Positions 53,701 to 63,088 of a stretch of 64,000 nt of DNA are shown piece by piece. The notes under the pieces were generated by a model. That model was not told the origin of the DNA. It searched no databases and worked only from the letters and a program-made list of their open reading frames with translations. Every line of letters begins with the position of its first letter. Position 1 is the first letter of the stretch. Source of the stretch: Rhodothermus marinus DSM 4252 (GTDB taxonomy: Bacteria; Bacteroidota; Rhodothermia; Rhodothermales; Rhodothermaceae); NCBI RefSeq assembly GCF_000024845.1, contig NC_013502.1, positions 61,134 through 125,133 of the forward strand, read 5' to 3'. A program made the position numbers and the translations under genes.

Positions 53701-54247
53701 ACGGATCGACATCCCGGCACTGGCTCACTTCCTCGAAGAATCCCTGCTACCGGACCTCAAGCGCCTGCATGAACAATTGGAAGCCGTGGCTCGGAAAGGA
53801 TCTCCGCCGTTTACCCCGATCCGCCGGGGATTTGCCCGCAAGAAGGATGCCCCCTGGAGTCAACCCGATACCCCTCTCATCCTACGAAGCGGCCTCGAAA
53901 ACCACCTCTCCTCCAGAAAGGAAGTATTCGTCCACATACAGGGCGCGCCCTATGTAGTGGGTATGCGTTCTCCGAAGGCTAGGCAGCACCTCCAGCAATT
54001 GGAGGCCGACCCAGAAGCCCTGCATATTGGCTTCCCCCTGTTATCAGTATACCCCGAACTCCCGCAAAACGGGCTGGCAGCTGTTCAAACTGAAGGCGGA
54101 TGTAGCTACCCTCGAGGTCTTTATCGCGGCACGTACCCCGGACAAGGGTTCAGATCGCACGTAACCGGGCCCTCAGGGAAGAAAGCACTGGCTCCGGAAA
54201 ATACCGACTGGCGGTCTGTTGGGCTTCTTCCGGTTGTTTTCCGGTAG
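53701..54247 (+). pseudogene. unassigned coding fragment
   Basis: An open plus-strand frame gives RIDIPALAHFLEESLLPDLK, RLHEQLEAVARKGSPPFTPI ... KEVFVHIQGAPYVVGMRSPK ... ADPEALHIGFPLLSVYPELP. It has good codon character, but no start codon exists before the ATG at 53777 in the middle of a helix. Coding character fades after about 54100 and it overlaps the opposite gene at its end. I read it as a 5'-truncated gene of unknown family. Confidence 0.45.
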
Positions 54248-54854
54248 CCAGCACAACCATATCCCGGGCCATGATCAGCGCCCAGAGGCCGTTGGCCAGC
54301 AGGTAGAGGTTATCGTCTACCAGCGTACCCGAAAGGAGCGACCCCATATCGGTCAGACCTGGAATGCCAAACTGCACGCTTTTCTGACCATCGAGCAATC
54401 CAAACGAGCCATCGATCACGAGGTGACCCCCAAGTCCCAGCGCCATACCTGCACCGGCCCCTCCGACCACAGCTCGACCGATGCCACCTCCTGTCATACG
54501 CCGGAGGAACTGCCGCACGAAAAAGGCCCCCAGAGCACTGTGGGTAAGAAAGTACCGGTGGGCTCCGATGCCGAGCACCGCGATATCTAGGTCGGGCAGC
54601 CCTGCCCCCAACGGAAAGCCTAGCAGGCCTGCCGGGATGGCCACCCCGAGGCGGAGCCGTGCTCGCTGTTCGGGCGAAAGCCTTTCCCACCAGTCCCGTG
54701 CTTTCTGCACCAGTGCCAGCGTCAGATCCAGTCGTCCAGGCAAGGGTGTATCCTCCCGCTGCATGCGCAGATAGTCGGCAAGGGCCATTTCCCGGATGTC
54801 CTCGGGGCAAACAACCATCCGCCGATGGGGCCAGTGAAAGGATGCGTCAGGCAT
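54150..54854 (-). CDS. putative membrane-associated protein, YdjM-hydrolase-like
   Basis: The product has 234 residues. The middle part PLGAGLPDLDIAVLGIGAHR, YFLTHSALGAFFVRQFLRR has the spaced acidic and His residues (PDLD ... HR ... H-S) seen in membrane-bound metal-dependent hydrolases of the YdjM type. It is followed by glycine-rich hydrophobic segments (AVVGGAGAGMALGLGGHLVI) and a further hydrophobic stretch (NLYLLANGLWALIMARDMVV). It lies just downstream of the unknown gene at 54859 with 4 bp between them, so the two form an operon. Role unknown. Confidence 0.65.
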   Translation of the reverse strand: MPDASFHWPHRRMVVCPEDIREMALADYLRMQREDTPLPGRLDLTLALVQKARDWWERLSPEQRARLRLGVAIPAGLLGFPLGAGLPDLDIAVLGIGAHRYFLTHSALGAFFVRQFLRRMTGGGIGRAVVGGAGAGMALGLGGHLVIDGSFGLLDGQKSVQFGIPGLTDMGSLLSGTLVDDNLYLLANGLWALIMARDMVVLATGKQPEEAQQTASRYFPEPVLSSLRARLRAI

Positions 54855-54858
54855 ATGC

Positions 54859-55584
54859 TCAGAGTGTGTAGCCCTTCATGCGGAGACGATGATAAAAGGG
54901 GGTATTTGTCATCCCCTGTCTATGGAGATAGGCGAAGAAAGAAGTATTGATCTCGTGAATGGCCTGGCCTTCGCGCTCTATGGCCTGAAGCAGGCGGTCT
55001 GTCAGCGCAGCATCGGATACCCGGGCAGCCACATTCTCATCGCCAGTGAGGCCCAGCGGATCGACCAGTTCCAGCAACCGCGTGATCTGGGATTGACCGG
55101 TGAGCTCATAAAGCAGTAGGAAATCCCGAAGGGCGTCGGAATGATTATACACCCACCACATAACATCGTCTAGGTTAATTTGAGTATCTACAGGCATCTC
55201 CACAAAAGCCAGTGTACGACAGGACTGGCGGAGCGCATATTTCAGCTTTTCAAGATATGTATGGCTATCGATGCCCAGCACGCTGAGGACCACCTTGTTC
55301 ACCATTGGCACGATAACTGCATCTTCTAGACCGAAACCACCGGTAAGCAATGCCACAGCCCAACCGGAAAAGCGCGCATAGCGACTGATCTTGCGGATGG
55401 CGGTAAGGTATTCGAGCAACCGATGCTTCATCTGCTGGAAGGCGTAGAGGGCCTCCGTATACTCTCCGCGGACAAAGGCGTTATCCCCTACCTGACGGTA
55501 GTGCTCGAGTTGAAAGCGCTCTTCGGCCCAATCGCGCACGCCGAAGTAGGCCTGAAGTTGTGCAATGAGTCCCTGCTGGGTCAT
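54859..55584 (-). CDS. hypothetical protein upstream of the YdjM-like gene
   Basis: The product has 241 residues starting at MTQQGLIAQLQAYFGVRDWA. The N-terminal third looks like one TPR-type helical pair (FQLEHYRQVGDNAFVRGEYT, EALYAFQQMKHRLLEYL). It is followed by a hydrophobic GWAVALLTGGFGLEDAVIVPMV-like region that could be a membrane hairpin. A charged helical C-terminal half (DVMWWVYNHSDALRDFLLLY) ends the protein. First gene of a probable two-gene operon. No family is recognised. Confidence 0.65.
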   Translation of the reverse strand: MTQQGLIAQLQAYFGVRDWAEERFQLEHYRQVGDNAFVRGEYTEALYAFQQMKHRLLEYLTAIRKISRYARFSGWAVALLTGGFGLEDAVIVPMVNKVVLSVLGIDSHTYLEKLKYALRQSCRTLAFVEMPVDTQINLDDVMWWVYNHSDALRDFLLLYELTGQSQITRLLELVDPLGLTGDENVAARVSDAALTDRLLQAIEREGQAIHEINTSFFAYLHRQGMTNTPFYHRLRMKGYTL

Positions 55585-55856
55585 GACTAAAACTTATCCG
55601 GAAAAAAGGGAGAACCCTGGCAACCCAATGTTTTGCGCCGCGCGTCAGAAGCACAGGTTTGTATTTTGTATTACGCCACGAAGGCACCCGCTAAAGTGCC
55701 GTCACCCCCGACGGCACTTCGCTTCGCTCCGTGCCTAACAGCGAGCGCGTTGGTCGTGTTGCAAACGGCGGGCTATAAAGCTCTACAGATCGAAATCACG
55801 AACTTCTCCGACAATATTTTTCGGAGACTTCTAGTAAGTTATCACGGCTACAAGCC
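55585..55856. other. gene-free region between the operon and the CRISPR remnants
   Basis: About 270 bp. An A-rich run near 55600 and a GCCGTCACCC-CCGACGGC inverted repeat near 55700-55720 are the only visible features. Confidence 0.35.
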
Positions 55857-55990
55857 CGCCGCAACCCCCTATTCTGGGTCAATTCTTCAGACTATGCACG
55901 GCATCGTAATGGTGCCGTGCAGGCAAGCCGGATTCGCGATTATGTCGTAATCCCCTTTTCGTCGGGTCAGTTTTTCAGACCTACGGAAAT
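55857..55990 (-). CRISPR. remnant of an array-1-type CRISPR fused to the end of array 2
   Basis: Two diverged copies of the array-1 repeat are present. The first (about 55857-55890, ...CTGGGTCAATTCTTCAGAC) is eroded. The second (55944-55980, GTCGTAATCCCCTTTTCGTC ... TTCAGAC) is full length with four or five changes. They are about 53 nt apart. The second is followed without a gap by CTACGGAAAT (55981-55990), exactly the last 10 nt of the array-2 repeat, and then by a normal array-2 spacer. So two different arrays are joined here inside repeats. Confidence 0.92.
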
Positions 55991-57360
55991 CGTCGAGCCG
56001 CTCATCCAGGCGCTGCAGCACGACCATCTTCAATGCTGCCGTAGCTATTTAGCTACGGAAATCTATCTGGGGCCGCTATCGCTGAGCGGACATTACTATC
56101 CCTTCAATGCTGCCGTAGCTATTTAGCTACGGAAATGAGTCCTGCGGCCGCCGGGCTCTCGCTGAACTACCCCCTTCAATGCTGCCGTAGCTATTTAGCT
56201 ACGGAAATCGAAACGCCTGCGGAACAGAATGACGCCAAAAATCCCTTCAATGCTGCCGTAGCTATTTAGCTACGGAAATTGGCTGAGTCCGAACGACATT
56301 CGTGAGCTGGAGAACATCCTTCAATGCCTGCCGTAGTTATTTAGCTACGGAAATGTTTTGCCACGCTCTCGGACGAGTGCGGCATCTTCCTTCAATGCTG
56401 CCGTAGCTATTTAGCTACGGAAATCACATCGTCCTCCGGCCAGTCGAACGGCAGGATTTCAGCCTTCAATGCTGCCGTAGCTATTTAGCTACGGAAATGA
56501 GTCCTGCGGCCGCCGGGCTCTCGCTGAACTACCCCCTTCAATGCTGCCGTAGCTATTTAGCTACGGAAATACGGGTAAATGGAGGGAGTTTCATTTATCC
56601 TGTAAACCTTCAATGCTGCCGTAGCTATTTAACTACGGAAATCTGGCGGGCCGATTCGTCGGTCATGTATTCGTCGCCGGCCTTCAATGCTGCCGTAGCT
56701 AAGTAGCTATGGAAATCGCCGCGTGCTGGTCCGACGTCTCGCCGACGCCACCTGCCCTTCAATGCTGCCGTAGCTAAGTAGCTACGGAAATTGGCGTCCT
56801 TGGTGCGCACCGCCTCGGCATAGCGACCTTCAATGCTGCCGTAGCTAAGTAGCTACGGAAATCTGGCCGGACTGAGCAGGCTCGTGCGCGTGCTCAGTCC
56901 CTTCAATGCTGCCGTAGCTAAGTAGCTACGGAAATACGATCGCGCAGGGATTCACGACACGACCGCCAAGGGCCTTCAATGCTGCCGTAGCTATTTAGCT
57001 ACGGAAATCTCAATCCCGGCGATCTCCACCGTCACGCGCTCCCCCTTCAATGCTGCCGTAGCTATTTAGCTACGGAAATGATTTTTCCGCTCAGCCAGAC
57101 GCTTCCGGCTGAGCTGCCTTCAATGCTGCCGTAGCTATTTAGCTACGGAAATCATCATCCCCCTCTCTAAAGGCGGCACCAACGCCATCGCCTTCAATGC
57201 TGCCGTAGCTATTTAGCTACGGAAATGTCTGTGCCGAAGTCGATCTGCTCGATGCGTCCCGCCCTTCAATGCTGCCGTAGCTATTTAGCTACGGAAATGG
57301 GGTTACGGCAAAATACTTTTACACGGGTAAAACATCCTTCAATGCTGCCGTAGCTATTTA

Positions 57361-58541
57361 AGTATTCGGCCAGAGTAATTTTGACAAATTCTCGGAGAGC
57401 GCTATCTTGTAAGCAACCGTGCGCTTACAGGAGGACCGCAGACATGGGCAGACGATCGGAAGTGACCCTGACCGAGAAGGAATGCCAGGCCTTAAAAGGG
57501 CTGCTGAAGAAGGAGCGCAACGCCCGTATTGTGAAACGGGCACAAGCCCTGCTGTGGTTGAGGGCAGGCGAGCAGGTCGGAGAGGTGGTCCAGCGTCTGG
57601 GGGTGACCCGTCAGACCATACGGAATTGGGTAAAGCGGTACCAGGAAAGGGAAGGCATGTCGGTAAAGGAACGGTTGGCGGACAGGCCGCATCCAGGGCG
57701 TCCGGCCAAAAAGCGGGCGGCGGTGCGGGCCTTGCTGGCGCAGACCCTGGCGCAAGACCCGCGCGCGTTGGGATACGCATCGCCGGTATGGACGACGCGG
57801 CTTTTGCAGCACTACTGGGAGCGGCATCATCACCTGCAGCTTTCGCGGCGCACCATTCGGCGGGCCCTGCGGCAGGAAGGGTATCGGTACAAGCGGCCGC
57901 GCTATGTGCTGGCGCGGCGCTCGTCCACGTGGCGCCAGGCAAAAGGGGGCTCCAGCGGGGATTAAAGGGTCGGAAGCGGACGGTAATTCTCTTTTTGGAT
58001 GAGACCATTGTGAGGGAGACGCCGCCTTTGCGCGCCGTGTGGGCCCGAAAAGGGGCGCAGGCGGCCGTGCCGATCCTGGGCTTTCGGGGCAAGCGGGTGC
58101 TCTACGGGGTGTTGAACGTGCAGACGGGCACGGCGCTGGTGCGGCAGGCCCGGCATTGGAATCAGGGGACGTTTCAGGAGGTGTTGCGAGCCATTCGTCG
58201 CACCTGGCGGGGCTGGCGTATCGTGCTTTTTCTGGACCGCGGTTCTCCCCACAGGGCCCGTGCAAGCCAGGCCCTGGCCCGGGCATTGGGCATTGCATTG
58301 CGCTGGCTGCCGGTGGCGTGCCCGGAGTTGAATCCCGTGGATCACTTGTGGCGCCACGTGAAGCAGGATGTGTTGGCCAATGAGCCTGTGCCGGCGCTCG
58401 ACACCTCGGTAGCACGCGCCTGTGCGTATATCATGGCGCTATCCCCCCGAGAGCGTCTGCGCAAGGCGGGCGTGCTCAGCAAGCGGTTCTGGCTCCGAAA
58501 GGTGTTACAGGAAAATGGAAAATAATATATGTCCGAGTACT
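57361..58541 (+). mobile_element. IS630-family element inserted in a CRISPR repeat
   Basis: It is inserted at the central TA of repeat 19. The left side reads CCGTAGCTATTTA then AGTATTCGGCCAGAG; the right side reads ATATGTCCGAGTACT then TAGCTACGG. TA is duplicated (57359-57360 and 58542-58543). The ends are AGTATTCGGCCA and, inverted, AGTACTCGGACA. Length 1181 bp. Different from the IS630 at 21393-22518. Confidence 0.96.
57444..58525 (+). CDS. IS630-family transposase (two frames joined by -1 frameshift)
   Basis: Frame A (57444-57965, 173 residues) has the two helix-turn-helix parts: GEVVQRLGVTRQTIRNWVKR and LSRRTIRRALRQEGYRYKRP. A -1 shift at AAAAGGGGG (about 57938-57947) leads into frame B, ending at 58525, with the DDE part: ILFLDETIVRE (first D), FLDRGSPHRA (second D) and LPVACPELNPVDHLW. 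In the last motif the usual catalytic Glu position reads Asp (PVDHLW), as in some IS630/Tc1-like DDD enzymes. The overlapping-frame design is normal for the family, so it may be active. Confidence 0.88.
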
Positions 58542-60947
58542 TAGCTACGGAAATTCTCACTCCGGGTGGACCGAGGTGACCGCGTACAGCCCTTCAATGC
58601 TGCCGTAGCTATTTAGCTACGGAAATCGCCGTCGGCGGCGAGTTCGTTCAGAATGTCGGTAGTAACCTTCAATGCTGCCGTAGCTATTTAGCTACGGAAA
58701 TGGAGCACGGCGCCCAGACCCTGCACGCGCCAGCACCCTTCAATGCTGCCGTAGCTATTTAGCTACGGAAATGCAGCGTGCCCTAAGGTTCTGTACACGC
58801 GAAGGCCTCCTTCAATGCTGCCGTAGCTATTTAGCTACGGAAATTTCAAGCGGAACGCCGTAGTGACGCCAGACCCACACCTTCAATGCTGCCGTAGCTA
58901 TTTAGCTACGGAAATCGGAGGACGTGCTGCGCCGGCGCCGCCTGCAACTGAGGCCTTCAATGCTGCCGTAGCTATTTAGCTACGGAAATGATCCGTGGAG
59001 GGATCCGGTTTATTCCATTTCCATCCCTTCAATGCTGCCGTAGCTATTTAGCTACGGAAATATGCGACATCGATCGGACGCTACGGCGTGCGCTACATGC
59101 CTTCAATGCTGCCGTAGCTATTTAGCTACGGAAATCCAGCTTGCTCAGAGTAGCGCTGAACTGGATCAGATCCTTCAATGCTGCCGTAGCTATTTAGCTA
59201 CGGAAATGCCGGGTGCGATCCGCTGGAGCGGATCGATGGCGCACCTTCAATGCTGCCGTAGCTATTTAGCTACGGAAATCGAGGTGCCGCTGTCCGGCCT
59301 GCACGCAGTTTATACCCTTCAATGCTGCCGTAGCTATTTAGCTACGGAAATCCGGTGCCGCCTCATATCGCCTTCAGACGCTGTCACCTTCAATGCTGCC
59401 GTAGCTATTTAGCTACGGAAATCTTCGTGGCGCTTGATCAATTGTTTAGTCTTGTAGCCCTTCAATGCTGCCGTAGCTATTTAGCTACGGAAATTCAACT
59501 CCCGGATGAGGTCGAGATCCGCTGCTGGCCTTCAATGCTGCCGTAGCTATTTAGCTACGGAAATTTCAAGCGGAACGCCGTAGTGACGCCAGACCCACAC
59601 CTTCAATGCTGCCGTAGCTATTTAGCTACGGAAATGGTGCTGGCAGGAAATACTACCTGGGCACTGACGTCCTTCAATGCTGCCGTAGCTATTTAGCTAC
59701 GGAAATGCCGTACTCGGCCCAGAGATCCGAAGGCGCCGGCTGCGCCTTCAATGCTGCCGTAGCTATTTAGCTACGGAAATTTTTCACCAGGCGCTGGACC
59801 GCGACGGATCCTTCGCCTTCAATGCTGCCGTAGCTATTTAGCTACGGAAATTTGTACAAGCGGTAGCGTCCCTGAACCAGACCCACATCCTTCAATGCTG
59901 CCGTAGCTATTTAGCTACGGAAATCTTCTTCGTCGCATTCGATTCTGTATTGCGACAGTGAACCTTCAATGCTGCCGTAGCTATTTAGCTACGGAAATCC
60001 GAAGTTTTTGAGCCGCTCAGCATACCGATTGTAAACCTTCAATGCTGCCGTAGCTATTTAGCTACGGAAATGACGTGGTCGGTCGCGCTCTCGTAGAGCC
60101 ACCTGAGAGCCTTCAATGCTGCCGTAGCTATTTAGCTACGGAAATCTCTCCGGCTTCTCCCTTTCCTGAGGCACAGGCTCAACCTTCAATGCTGCCGTAG
60201 CTATTTAGCTACGGAAATCGAGCGTGGACGCGTTGGCTTTGAGCGCGTCCACGATACCTTCAATGCTGCCGTAGCTATTTAGCTACGGAAATCACGCAAG
60301 CGTGTACTATTGGTCACGCGGAAGGCCTACCTTCAATGCTGCCGTAGCTATTTAGCTACGGAAATAAGCGAGGGGGCGCTTAAAGGCGCCCCCTCGCTTG
60401 ACCTTCAATGCTGCCGTAGCTATTTAGCTACGGAAATAAGCGAGGGGGCGCTTAAAGGCGCCCCCTCGCTTGAGCCTTCAATGCTGCCGTAGCTATTTAG
60501 CTACGGAAATAGTCGAGCGGCGGCGGCTCCTCGGAGAAAGCTTTCCTTCAATGCTGCCGTAGCTATTTAGCTACGGAAATTCGACGACCACGGCGAAGTG
60601 CGCCAGAAGTCCGTTGGCCCTTCAATGCTGCCGTAGCTATTTAGCTACGGAAATCAGACCGCAGGCGCTGCTGGAGCTGGACGAGGAGAAGAACCTTCAA
60701 TGCTGCCGTAGCTATTTAGCTACGGAAATTAGCTGGCTCTGACAACGGCGCGTGTAGCCTGCAATCGCCTTCAATGCTGCCGTAGCTATTTAGCTACGGA
60801 AATCCCGCGAAAAAAGCGCCCTGAAAAGCCTTCTTTAACCTTCAATGCTGCCGTAGCTATTTAGCTACGGAAATCTGCTCGGCGCGCGTCGCATCGCAAG
60901 ACCGATTCCTGCCTTCAATGCTGCCGTAGCTATTTAGCTACGGAAAT

Positions 60948-61139
60948 AGCTACCATGGCCTCTGTGGCGGCATTTTTTGTCCATCCAGTACAATTCATTG
61001 CAAGTAACTTGATCACCCCATTTTCATCAAGAACCTGAAAATAAAAGGTTTAATACAACATAATGATTGCGAGCACCCCCGGATGTTTCGACATCACCTC
61101 GCCGCTCGCATTTCTGGCAATCTGTCAAAGAACTACACC
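60948..61139 (-). promoter_or_regulatory. leader region of CRISPR array 2
   Basis: About 190 bp between the leader-proximal repeat and the 3' end of cas2. It is AT-rich near 61000-61065 (AAATAAAAGGTTTAATACAA), with a possible promoter reading left into the array. Position and orientation fit the array polarity inferred from repeat decay. Confidence 0.8.
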
Positions 61140-61430
61140 TTACGTCAGAAAAACGTTCTTCATCTCCGGTAATTTCTGACACCCCAGCGTCTGAATGCAA
61201 TCCGGCCTGGCGCCTTTAACTTTACCGAGATCCACCACAAGTACCGAATCTTCCCGCTGATTGATCACTTCCTTGATTGCGTCAAGCATGGTTACAACTT
61301 CGGCCCTGGAAAGCAGGCACAGAAAAACTGAATACTGCAACGGATCGCCATAGCCAGCCATTAGCCGGTGCATACGCTGCAGTCGCTTTGACTGCCGGAT
61401 GTCATAGCATACCAGATAATAACGCCTCAT
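61140..61430 (-). CDS. cas2: CRISPR adaptation protein Cas2
   Basis: The product has 96 residues. RRYYLVCYDIRQSKRLQRMH carries the conserved Asp of the ferredoxin-like fold, followed by LQYSVFLCLLSRAEVVTMLD. It bridges two Cas1 dimers during spacer integration. It overlaps the cas4-cas1 stop by 4 bp, so they are cotranslated. Intact. Confidence 0.96.
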   Translation of the reverse strand: MRRYYLVCYDIRQSKRLQRMHRLMAGYGDPLQYSVFLCLLSRAEVVTMLDAIKEVINQREDSVLVVDLGKVKGARPDCIQTLGCQKLPEMKNVFLT

Positions 61431-63088
61431 CGGGTAGTAACCGGTATATATCGTGGAAGCTCTCCAGTCAGCACGCGAGATAAAAGCCTGGCCTGCACTT
61501 CCATTGTACGCCGATAACTAATCGCATAGCCAAAAACCGGATGTCGAAGTATCGTGTTCATACGCTGCTCATAAGCCTCAATGACCTTCTCCATAGCGCT
61601 TTTCTTCATGGCACAAGCCGGACCACGTACGATAAAATCCGCTTCGGTGACCGCCCCAGTATTGACCAGACGCAGCACCACCGAGTCAGCAATCAAGGGC
61701 CGAAATTCCTCCATCAGATCTAGCGCAAGTGACGGCCGCCCGAAGCGCATTTGATGAAAAATGCCGCGGTAGGGATCCAGGCCGGTAGCCATCAGCGCAC
61801 ACATCGCGTCTTTCAAAAGCAGTGCATACAGAAAAGAAAGCATGGCATTGACGGGATCCTTCGGTGGCCGCCGATTGCGGTTTTTGAAATCGAAAGCGAT
61901 GCGATGACGTAGCATGCGACTGAACTGCCGAAAGTACAATCTGGCAGCAGCTCCCTCTATGCCGAGCAATTCATCCAGGGAGGACGCCCGGCGGGCTTCC
62001 CGGGCCAATCGGGACAGTTCGCGCAGCACTCGTTCTGAACGGGTTCGCTGATTGCGCCGAAGGAGCGTGCGCTGATTTTTGATTTTTCCGGTCACAATAG
62101 CCCGGGCTATTGCGAGGCTCTTTGTTTCGTCGGCGGCTACCTCGAACTGAGCGACACGTACCGGCGCGTTAACATCGTACATGCTGACCAGACGGGCCAG
62201 CATGCGGCCGGCATAGGAGTGAAAGAATACCGGAATGTTATGCTCCACCAGAGCACGAATAGCCTGGGTCGTAATCTGGACATTTCCAAAGATCGAAACA
62301 CGCGATAGATCAATCAGGCGAAAATGCTGGTCTTTGTCATCTTGTGTTTGGACAAGAAGTTGCGCCCCTTTTCGCTTAACAACACTACCCTGAGAAAGGA
62401 CATAGAGCGGCAACCGATCATTTCGGGACGGCACGAGCCGCCGAATTTTTGGCGCATCACCTGTTTCCTGTTGAAGCAGATGCGTTTCATCCGGGAGGCA
62501 AATGCCCACCAGCGAACAGCGCGGGCACTTCGGGCTGTCTTCAAGCGGAGGAGGCGGAACCGGTTGGCGGGCTACCTGCCGGAGTTGCTCAAGGGACTCC
62601 CGAGTGAAGGTTATCAACTCTTCATCGAACGGAACATACACGCGCTGGCGCGTGCCGACATAAAACACATAGCCTCCCTCACACCGGTATCCGTTCTCTC
62701 GAAGAATAAGCCCCTGTGCACAGAGTTGCACTTTATCCGTCAGCCAAGCATCGGATTCAGAAGGACTTCCCTTCTTGTAGTCCACTGGATAAACCAGCCC
62801 GTTAGAGAACTCCAGTACATCCATTCGAGCAATGAGACCAAGCGCCGGTGCACTCATCAACACAGAACGGACCGGTGCATGCTCGCCGAAAGCTTCATCA
62901 ATCTCCGGCAGTGTTCCTGAAGCGCTGTCCGTCCGCTTATGAATGCTACTACCCTCAAGAGTATCGGCGTTATCCTCCCATTCCCCCTGCACCCATTCGA
63001 GATAGAAAAGACGGGGACAATAGACAAACTCGTTCAGCATACGCGCAGGAATCAGTTGCTCCTGCGCTTCGTGGTTATGCCGAGCCAT
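61427..63088 (-). CDS. cas4-cas1: Cas4-Cas1 fusion protein
   Basis: The product has 553 residues from the ATG at 63088 (MARHNHEAQEQLIPARMLNE). An upstream start would run into the preceding gene. The Cas4 part (1 to about 205) has the N-terminal cysteine motif FVYCPRLFYLEWV, a RecB-like nuclease core (YPVDYKKGSP with D and K) and the C-terminal cysteine cluster CPRCSLVGIC. The Cas1 part follows with metal ligands E (LLGIEGAAARLYF), H (GIFHQMRFGRPSLAL) and D (DLMEEFRP). It captures prespacers, trims them by PAM-aware Cas4 activity and integrates them. The fusion is a hallmark of type I-G (formerly I-U) loci. It overlaps the preceding cas gene by 14 bp and cas2 by 4 bp. Confidence 0.96.
   Translation of the reverse strand: MARHNHEAQEQLIPARMLNEFVYCPRLFYLEWVQGEWEDNADTLEGSSIHKRTDSASGTLPEIDEAFGEHAPVRSVLMSAPALGLIARMDVLEFSNGLVYPVDYKKGSPSESDAWLTDKVQLCAQGLILRENGYRCEGGYVFYVGTRQRVYVPFDEELITFTRESLEQLRQVARQPVPPPPLEDSPKCPRCSLVGICLPDETHLLQQETGDAPKIRRLVPSRNDRLPLYVLSQGSVVKRKGAQLLVQTQDDKDQHFRLIDLSRVSIFGNVQITTQAIRALVEHNIPVFFHSYAGRMLARLVSMYDVNAPVRVAQFEVAADETKSLAIARAIVTGKIKNQRTLLRRNQRTRSERVLRELSRLAREARRASSLDELLGIEGAAARLYFRQFSRMLRHRIAFDFKNRNRRPPKDPVNAMLSFLYALLLKDAMCALMATGLDPYRGIFHQMRFGRPSLALDLMEEFRPLIADSVVLRLVNTGAVTEADFIVRGPACAMKKSAMEKVIEAYEQRMNTILRHPVFGYAISYRRTMEVQARLLSRVLTGELPRYIPVTTR

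Larger units (their letters stand above)
56027..60947 (-). CRISPR. CRISPR array 2: about 52 repeats of 36 nt, interrupted by an IS630 element
   Basis: I count 52 repeats of 36 nt (CCTTCAATGCTG then CCGTAGCTATTTAGCTACGG then AAAT) with spacers of about 34-37 nt. The repeat contains a perfect 9-bp inverted repeat CCGTAGCTA/TAGCTACGG. Read on the minus strand it ends in GCATTGAAGG, so crRNAs with an ATTGAAGG handle are made leftward from a leader near cas2. Degenerate repeats cluster at the far end (56325; 56630-56935, with GCTAAGTAGC instead of GCTATTTAGC), as expected for old, leader-distal units. Repeat 19 is split by an IS at 57361-58541. Several spacers occur twice: 56138 and 56500; 58845 and 59565; 60366 and 60437. 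Confidence 0.98.

Noticed and set aside
60654..60695. Spacer with CTGGAGCTGGACGAGGAG, which also occurs at about 31458 in the gene at 31369
   Set aside because: The shared run is only about 18 nt inside a common Leu-Glu-Leu-Asp-Glu-Glu coding pattern; the rest of the spacer does not match, so this is not evidence of self-targeting.
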